From: Saccoglossus kowalevskii
Taxonomy: Eukaryota; Hemichordata; Enteropneusta; Harrimaniidae
Assembly (NCBI RefSeq): GCF_000003605.2
Contig: NW_003137829.1
Span: 340,190 to 389,091, forward strand
Direction: 5' to 3'
DNA: 48,902 nt
Below are positions 46,139 to 48,902 of this stretch, one piece after another. The notes beneath the pieces were generated by a model. It ran no database searches, was not told the origin of the DNA, and saw only the letters and a program-made list of their open reading frames with translations. The number at the start of each line of letters is the position of its first letter. The stretch's first letter is position 1. Position numbers and translations under genes: made by a program.

Positions 46139-46818
46139 AAAACGTGGTTTGCACCAAATATTGGTGAATATCTTACAGTTTGATACGAAACAATACTTTT
46201 ATCATCATGGAATGTTAGTTCCTGAACTTTTTCGTTCACAAAAACATATATTTAGTCACTTTCACAAATATTCTATCACAAATGGAACCAGCTATATTAG
46301 GTTGTACAGGCTTGGTCGCCATCTTGGGATTGAAGGTCACCGTAATAACCGGGTACAATGGGAGTGCCTATTATGTGGGATCAGACCTTCGCTTATATGC
46401 AGTCGTCAGTGTTAGCATGGAGGTACCTCCATGGTGTTAGTAATAAACAACTATTAACCGGACTCTATCTGCGATATATAATGAAACACTCTCAAAATGA
46501 ATGATGATTAGTGATGAATATACCGTGTCCGAATAACTGAGAGCCATGGTTTCCGGGGGCGTATACTCGATTCATTGCATTATTTTCTGCTGTTTTAATG
46601 TTGTTGTTTTCAAATAGCTTAATCAGCAGTAATTTAAACGAGGTCAATCACACCGGCTGACGCACACCATTTGTATACGGTATTCAGTTTCGCTGTGATT
46701 CCCGTCACATGACTATAATATGTATTCTTCGTTGAATGTCTATCTCGTACCACAACGAAGAAATAAATGATTCACTAACACAATATTTGTTTTGACAAGA
46801 AATCTCTCTCCGATCTCG

Positions 46819-47165
46819 ATGAGTGTTGTTCTCCGCGTGTTTTCGAGGTTAAAGTCTCTCGGAAGGACCCGCCAGTGGTGTGCGTTTGGGGAAAATGCTA
46901 GCGTCATCGGTACTACGCGCTATATCAGCACAGACCGCAGTGACAGTGGGACGCATAAGTTGGGTTACGACAAGCCCACGTCTACCGAAGAGAATCATTC
47001 AGTGGAGCCCTTAGTAAGTACTGCAACGGTCACGGCAACAGGTAGTGTCAGTAGGTATGTTTTCGACGCCAATCCGCCGACTGACTCCCGTGTACGAAGG
47101 CATTCGTTGATGAATTTGACTAACATTGGGGAACTGTTATACCAGGATGATCTACCAGAAAAAAA
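46819..47165 (+). CDS. First coding exon of an unidentified gene, mitochondrial-type leader, continues beyond the window
   Basis: The ATG at 46819 opens 115 codons plus two bases, to a donor AAAAAAA|GTATGT at 47165/47166. The frame without splicing stops ten bases later. The N-terminus (MSVVLRVFSRLKSLGRTRQW) is rich in Arg, Ser and hydrophobics without acids for over 25 residues, as in mitochondrial targeting peptides. The rest is Thr/Ser-rich and low in structure until RYVFDANPPTD and LMNLTNIGELLYQDDLPEKK, which look like the start of a folded domain. I do not recognise the family. GC content is higher than in the surroundings, which favours real coding sequence. An E-box palindrome GTCACGTGAC lies 98 bp into the intron. 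Confidence 0.55.
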
Positions 47166-47262
47166 GTATGTGTAAAGTTTATTTCAGACACGATTTGAGT
47201 TATCGGGTGTATTTTTCATGGTATATTATGACCTTGGCTCAGCTCTTCTGCTATTAAATCCA

Positions 47263-47272
47263 GTCACGTGAC
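47263..47272. promoter_or_regulatory. GTCACGTGAC palindromic E-box
   Basis: A perfect 10-bp palindrome in the class bound by USF/TFE bHLH-zip factors, 98 bp into the first intron of the gene starting at 46819. The same 10-mer is in the inferred GS2 promoter at 30451. Chance occurrence is possible. Confidence 0.35.
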
Positions 47273-47769
47273 ATCCGTCATTAACACAAGGCAGCGTAAC
47301 TGCTGCCTTTGCTAGTGAAACAATGTCAAACTATATGTCGTAAATAAGGTATATGCACTGGGCCGTGATCACATAACGAGCTCAACAATATATGGTCAAC
47401 GGAATAACAGAAATCTGATTTATGCTTAGCGTACAAAATGTGAAGTGGTCCACATTTTGATCCCGGAACACCTTCCCCAAAGAAAACCTCAACTCCCTGT
47501 TTCGTTGGACACCTCGACCAGCTCAATTCTCAGGGGGCAACAGGGAAAATAAATGACATGTCTTTAGACAAAATTAAATACCAATATGTCACAGCCTTTT
47601 AACCTTGTAACATCTGGTGTAGTATCCGACGACAGCCTATGCAGAATAAGATAAGTAACATTTGTACTATAGGTATTGATTTTCAACTTGAGTCAATGGC
47701 CCTTAGTACTTTTCTGTTCCGCGAAGCATGTGACGAGCCTCACTGTGGCGACGCCAAAGAGTAATATAA

Positions 47770-47941
47770 ACGGTTTTCAGTTGTCGTTTACAATAACAAA
47801 TAAGCCGACCCAAGGTTTATAAAAACGATTAAACAGTATAGCCATGTTATTGTTCTTTACCAGACTATGGAATTTTAACAGGGTTGATTCAGATATGATG
47901 TGTATTATTTCACAAGTGCGTCACCAAATTTGAATTTTGCG
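47770..47941 (+). repeat. Second copy of repeat B
   Basis: Nearly identical to 45441-45611 (start ACGGTTTTCAGTTGTCG, end AATTTGAATTTTGCG), about 2.3 kb away and without the A flanks. Confidence 0.9.
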
Positions 47942-48628
47942 TTACGGTTTATAGTGAAGCAAAAACTCATCCCGACTGGCATTTTTTTGCAAGTATGAAT
48001 TGATTTTAATTAATTTTGATTGTTCCATTTTTTTCTGTCTTTTTTCAAATACATTTAGTATTACGTTATATAGTCAATTGTTCACCTTTTTAAAGTTTCT
48101 CGACCGATATTCTGCCATGTTCCATCCATTGTTAACTATTTGTTGATGTGTTTTGTTGTTTCTGTTGTTCTCTGAATTCCATCACAGCTTAGTGTTTTTC
48201 TGAAAAATTTCGAAATGTTTTGTTTCGTCTTATGATGTTGGGTGAACGGTCGATATCGTCTATAAAATGTTAAAAACGACGGCTTCTTGACAATGTTCCT
48301 TTATACAGTAAGTAATCAGTTCAAACTTTGTTTACGTCCTACTGATAAGCAGGTATTTGACACAACTAACATCCACCACAGTGTCTGGAATCAGAGATAA
48401 TGTTTACGTAATTCTGATAAGACCCGCTGACTCAACTTTGAAATCAATACGCGCACAAGGTCATACGATATAGGTCAAATCAGTGCAATTGTCACGTTTT
48501 GCCAATTAAGGGTATGAAAACACAACACGAGACGAGATACACGGCTCACACGTCATGATAACCCACAGTAAATTGAATGATAAGCAGGCAATAAGTTATA
48601 TAATCAATTTTAAACTGAGTTGTCACAG
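47942..48628. other. Non-coding, inside or beyond the intron of the 46819 gene
   Basis: T-rich sequence. No exon continuing the phase-2 donor at 47165 could be recognised. Confidence 0.4.
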
Positions 48629-48731
48629 ACATGCGTTAGATGGCCATAGCGTGTCATTGTTTACAAACAAGCGTCTACCCATGAGCCTTTGTGTTTTTAG
48701 CGTGTGCTGTTATCGTCGCTTGGGACTCAAT
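48629..48731 (+). mobile_element. MITE family 1, internal part only
   Basis: Begins ACATGCGTTAGATGGCCATA and ends CGTCGCTTGGGACTCAATTT. It has the complete core but both TIRs are missing. Confidence 0.82.
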
Positions 48732-48902
48732 TTATTGTAGATAAGATACATTTCACAACCAAGTGTCATCTATACATGAATGAACGGAATCAATTATTCT
48801 CGATGTTCTTCATGAATTTCAGACACACAACGATGCTGACAAATCCAGGTGCATTATGGGTAGTATTAATAAACACCTAACAATACGTCTAGTACACTAC
48901 AT

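Noticed and set aside
46149..46415. 88-codon plus-strand frame with LGRHLGIEGHRNNRVQWECL
   Set aside because: No family resemblance. It overlaps the region of a minus-strand mobile-element relic and has no splice context.

Overview
This is a piece of animal nuclear genome. It has AT-rich non-coding DNA, phase-conserved introns with GT/AG borders, three assembly gaps (runs of N) and many short transposable-element copies. It encodes animal (GLUL-type, class II) glutamine synthetases and a histamine N-methyltransferase (HNMT)-like protein. I infer a marine invertebrate deuterostome, with a hemichordate, lancelet or echinoderm all possible. The sequence alone does not decide the species.

Layout. 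1-6.7 kb: non-coding, with the end of a short inverted-repeat element at the left edge, scattered repeats and a possible leader exon. 6.7-15.9 kb (+): glutamine synthetase gene 1 (GS1), six coding exons, 362 aa, intact; its introns hold three minisatellites (50, 51 and 103 bp units), a HIRAN-like fragment and an N gap. 16-24.4 kb: intergenic, with several MITEs, a decayed Ty3/gypsy integrase fragment and a tandem duplication. 24.5-29.0 kb (-): glutamine synthetase gene 2 (GS2), six coding exons, 369 aa, convergent with GS1, with a probable leader exon and promoter near 30.4 kb. 32.1-36.0 kb (-): HNMT-like methyltransferase, three coding exons, 280 aa, whose second intron has collected two MITEs, a broken mariner transposase and an LTR-like block. 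37.0-38.5 kb: a TIR-bounded element enclosing an N gap. 38.5-39.4 kb (-): LINE relic. 40-46 kb: repeat-rich DNA with a possible F-box-like exon start and a transposon-type ORF relic. 46.8-47.2 kb (+): first coding exon of an unidentified gene with a mitochondrial-type leader, the rest lying beyond the window. The right edge has another copy of the short element.

How it fits together. The two GS genes share every intron position and phase, and their first five coding exons have identical lengths (163, 162, 147, 328, 181 nt). They are therefore duplicates kept as a tail-to-tail pair, and both keep the catalytic residues. The HNMT-like gene has a clear SAM-binding fold but lacks the residues that contact histamine in human HNMT. 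The most striking non-genic signal is a family of about 163-bp TTAA-flanked elements with six copies in 49 kb, plus a second family with similar ends. Both carry forkhead-like motifs. Everything here is read by eye; no similarity searches were run.
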